A stretch of 8,507 nt of DNA, taken from the NCBI GenBank assembly GCA_016928395.1, contig JAFGKV010000327.1, forward strand, positions 1-8,507, in the 5' to 3' direction. Shown one piece after another: positions 6,430 to 8,507 of this stretch. The position numbers and the translations under genes were made by a program. Source of the stretch: Candidatus Fermentibacterota bacterium (GTDB lineage: Bacteria > JAFGKV01). Position 1 is the first letter of the stretch; each line of letters begins with the position of its first letter. The notes beneath the pieces were generated by a model. It was not told where the DNA came from. It searched no databases and saw nothing but the letters and a program-made list of their open reading frames with translations.

Positions 6430-8507
6430 ATGAGATTTCCATCCTGTGCGCTTCTGGTTCTCGTGCTCGCATGCTCCGCTGCTCATGCTGACGTCAGCCA
6501 GGAGGAGTGGATCCCGCTGGCCGGCGATGAGCACCCTGCACCGGCGCTGGTCAGTTCCCACGATCTTGGAGTCGGCGCGGTGGAGCTGGAGATCGATCTG
6601 GCAGGGCTTGTGCGTTCGGATCTTGAGACCAAGGGAGGCAGGTTCTCGCGGCTGAACGTGGTTGACGCCGGTGTGCAGGGAAAGGTCGGCCGCATGGAGC
6701 TTCCCGCGCTGCGGCTGATAATCGCCATACCCTACGGCGCAGACCCCACGCTCAGCGTGCAATCGGAAGAGGTCGTCGAGTTGAGCTTCCAGGAACTCGG
6801 TATCACCGCGCCTATCGTCCCGGTTCAAGCTCCGGTCGAGAAGCTGCCGGGCGCCAGGGAACGGGCAGCGTTTGACATGGATCCTGCGGCGTATGAGACC
6901 GACGCCTACCAACTGGAAGCCGCGGTAGCTCTGGGACAGGTGGGAGCGATCCGAGGGCATCGATTTGTGGCGCTGGAGTTGTCCCCGGTAGACGTGAACC
7001 CGGTCAGGCAGCGGGTGCGGATTCTCCGATCTACCTCGGTGCGGATCGACGTCTCGGATTGCGACCTACAGAAAACGAAAGAACGCGCCCAACGCTACAG
7101 CAGCCGTGCGTTTGACGGGCTGAAAGCCCGGGTGCTCCTTGGCCCCTCGTTGAGGACCAGGGATCTGAACGGCATGCCCAATCCTCCCAGACTGCTTATT
7201 ATCACCGAACCGGGTTGGGCCGGCAATGCCAACCTGCTGGCCTATGTTGACTGGAAGCGCGCCAAGGGGTTCCGCCCTGAGCTGGTGACCACCGGCACCA
7301 CGGGCACCACGAAGGAAGCCATCAAGAACTACATCCAGAACGCGTATGACAATTGGGCGATACCACCGACCTCCGTACTTCTGGTCGGGGACACTGGGGG
7401 AATCCCCAACTGGGTCGGCAGTACCACCAACAACCCGGCCACCGATCTGAACTACACGATGCTGGAAGGCGATGACTACTTCCCAGATATCGAAATCGGG
7501 CGCTGGTCAGTGGCGGACGCCACGGATCTGAACAACATTGCCAGCAAGTCACTGAGCTATGAACAGGTCGGGTGGACCGGCAACGATACGTGGGAGAAGT
7601 ATGCCGTCTTCATGGCCTCCAATGACAACTACTCGATCACGGAGGCGACCCACAATTACGTGATCAGCAACTATCTCCAACCCGATGGCTACAGCTATGA
7701 CCGGCTCTACTGCCATACCTACGGCGCGACGACCCAGCAGGTTGCCAATGCTCACAATGCCGGGCGGTCGCTCTCGATCTTCTCGGGCCATGGAGACGTC
7801 ACCTATTGGGCAGACGGGCCGGTGTTCTATCAAAGCAACGTCAATAGCCTCACCAATACCGTGTACCCCTTTGTGCAGAGCTACGCCTGTCTTACGGGCC
7901 AGTACACCGCCGCCGAGTGTTTCTCGGAGACGTGGATCCGCGCCACCCGTGGCGCCATCGGCATGATGGCCTCGTCGGTCTACTCCTACTGGACAGAGGA
8001 TGACATTCTCGAGAAGCGGGCCATGGAGGGCTTCTGCGCCACTGTGAACGCTGGCGAGGAGAACCAGACATGGCCCGGCGGCATGATGAACTATGCGAAG
8101 CTTCGGTACTATGCCCACTTCGGCAACATATCCACGACTCGGCGATACTTTGAGATGTACAACATCATGGGCGATCCGACCATCAACCTGTGGACCGCTG
8201 TGCCGTCGGCCATGACGGTGACCCACGATGCGACCATGGGCATCGGGGCCGCGTCGTTTGACGTTACAGTGAGCAACGTGGGCGACTGGGTCTTGATCTG
8301 TGTGCATGACGAGAACGATGAGGTTTACGCGACCGAGTACCTGTTTGCTAACGGCACGGCAAGCCTCGATCTCGGCGCGGGTGCTTCAACTGTGGGAACT
8401 CTCCATGTGACCGTAACAGGCCACGACCGCGTGCCGTACCAGACCACGATTCCCATCACAGCGCCCAGCGGCCCGCACGTGGTATACGCGGGCTCGACGA
8501 TTCTGGG
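6430..8507 (+). CDS. Gingipain-type cysteine peptidase (family C25), secreted, 3' end outside window
   Basis: This is an exported cysteine endopeptidase of the gingipain family, which cleaves proteins outside the cell. The 692 visible codons have no stop. Residues 1-20 are a Sec signal peptide (MRFPSCALLVLVLACSAAHA, then DVSQ). Residues about 21-237 resemble the C25 propeptide. The caspase-like catalytic domain runs from about 253 (RLLIITEPGW) to 588 (MGDPTINLW). The catalytic histidine is H454 in IFSGHGDVTYW and the nucleophile is C487 in SYACLTGQY. Their spacing of 33 equals that of RgpB (His211/Cys244 in mature numbering). Residues 592-680 form the Ig-like domain typical after C25 domains (MTVTHDATMGIGAASFDVTV). 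Further Ig or sorting domains may follow. The ATG at 6430 is supported by GGAGG (6416-6420), 9 nt upstream, and by the signal peptide, although the frame is open further upstream. Substrate specificity (Arg, Lys or other) cannot be read from the sequence. Confidence 0.93.
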   Translation, partial: MRFPSCALLVLVLACSAAHADVSQEEWIPLAGDEHPAPALVSSHDLGVGAVELEIDLAGLVRSDLETKGGRFSRLNVVDAGVQGKVGRMELPALRLIIAIPYGADPTLSVQSEEVVELSFQELGITAPIVPVQAPVEKLPGARERAAFDMDPAAYETDAYQLEAAVALGQVGAIRGHRFVALELSPVDVNPVRQRVRILRSTSVRIDVSDCDLQKTKERAQRYSSRAFDGLKARVLLGPSLRTRDLNGMPNPPRLLIITEPGWAGNANLLAYVDWKRAKGFRPELVTTGTTGTTKEAIKNYIQNAYDNWAIPPTSVLLVGDTGGIPNWVGSTTNNPATDLNYTMLEGDDYFPDIEIGRWSVADATDLNNIASKSLSYEQVGWTGNDTWEKYAVFMASNDNYSITEATHNYVISNYLQPDGYSYDRLYCHTYGATTQQVANAHNAGRSLSIFSGHGDVTYWADGPVFYQSNVNSLTNTVYPFVQSYACLTGQYTAAECFSETWIRATRGAIGMMASSVYSYWTEDDILEKRAMEGFCATVNAGEENQTWPGGMMNYAKLRYYAHFGNISTTRRYFEMYNIMGDPTINLWTAVPSAMTVTHDATMGIGAASFDVTVSNVGDWVLICVHDENDEVYATEYLFANGTASLDLGAGASTVGTLHVTVTGHDRVPYQTTIPITAPSGPHVVYAGSTIL

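Noticed and set aside
6175-6960. 261-codon frame on the minus strand
   Set aside because: It overlaps the peptidase signal peptide and propeptide and the leader ORF on the other strand. The translation is Arg-rich with no family motif.
7549-8307. 252-codon frame on the minus strand
   Set aside because: It is antisense to the catalytic domain of the C25 peptidase. The His/Val/Gly-rich translation has no recognisable fold.

Overview
The window is GC-rich bacterial DNA from an organism I cannot name. A gingipain-type (C25) secreted peptidase, a membrane-anchored HEAT-repeat protein and a pseudopilin-like anchored protein together resemble genomes of uncultured PVC/FCB-type or candidate-phylum bacteria. 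That placement is an inference from gene content, not from a marker gene.

Left part (1-2140) is mobile and decayed. An IS4-family DDE transposase with a DUF4372-type N-terminus runs leftward off the window edge and is split by a -1 frameshift near 351. Its Shine-Dalgarno lies in one arm of a perfect 12-bp inverted repeat (1055-1112). Next to it on the plus strand is only the second RecA lobe of an SNF2-family helicase (1217-1912), then a 60-residue ORF of unknown type ending at 2140.

Middle part (2141-5656) holds one large leftward gene (2295-4733). It encodes an 812-residue protein with an N-terminal membrane anchor, three 37-residue TPR-like repeats, an unrecognised domain and a long HEAT array. 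About 920 bp separate its start from the next rightward gene. I find no convincing gene there, only a doubtful ORF and some potential RNA structure.

Right part (5657-8507) reads rightward. It begins with a small membrane-anchored protein with a ComGC/pseudopilin-like ectodomain. Next is a 46-codon secretory leader fragment that looks like a decayed gene. Last is a C25 cysteine peptidase with signal peptide, propeptide, catalytic His454/Cys487 and an Ig-like domain, cut by the window end after 692 codons. These three share a strand and point to the cell envelope or exterior, but the gaps of 195 and 98 bp do not prove an operon.

I see no CRISPR array, tRNA, rRNA or recognisable defence system. 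The most interesting items are the RBS-sequestering repeat of the transposase, a candidate alternative-pairing hairpin over the RBS of the pseudopilin-like gene, and the domain architecture of the HEAT protein.
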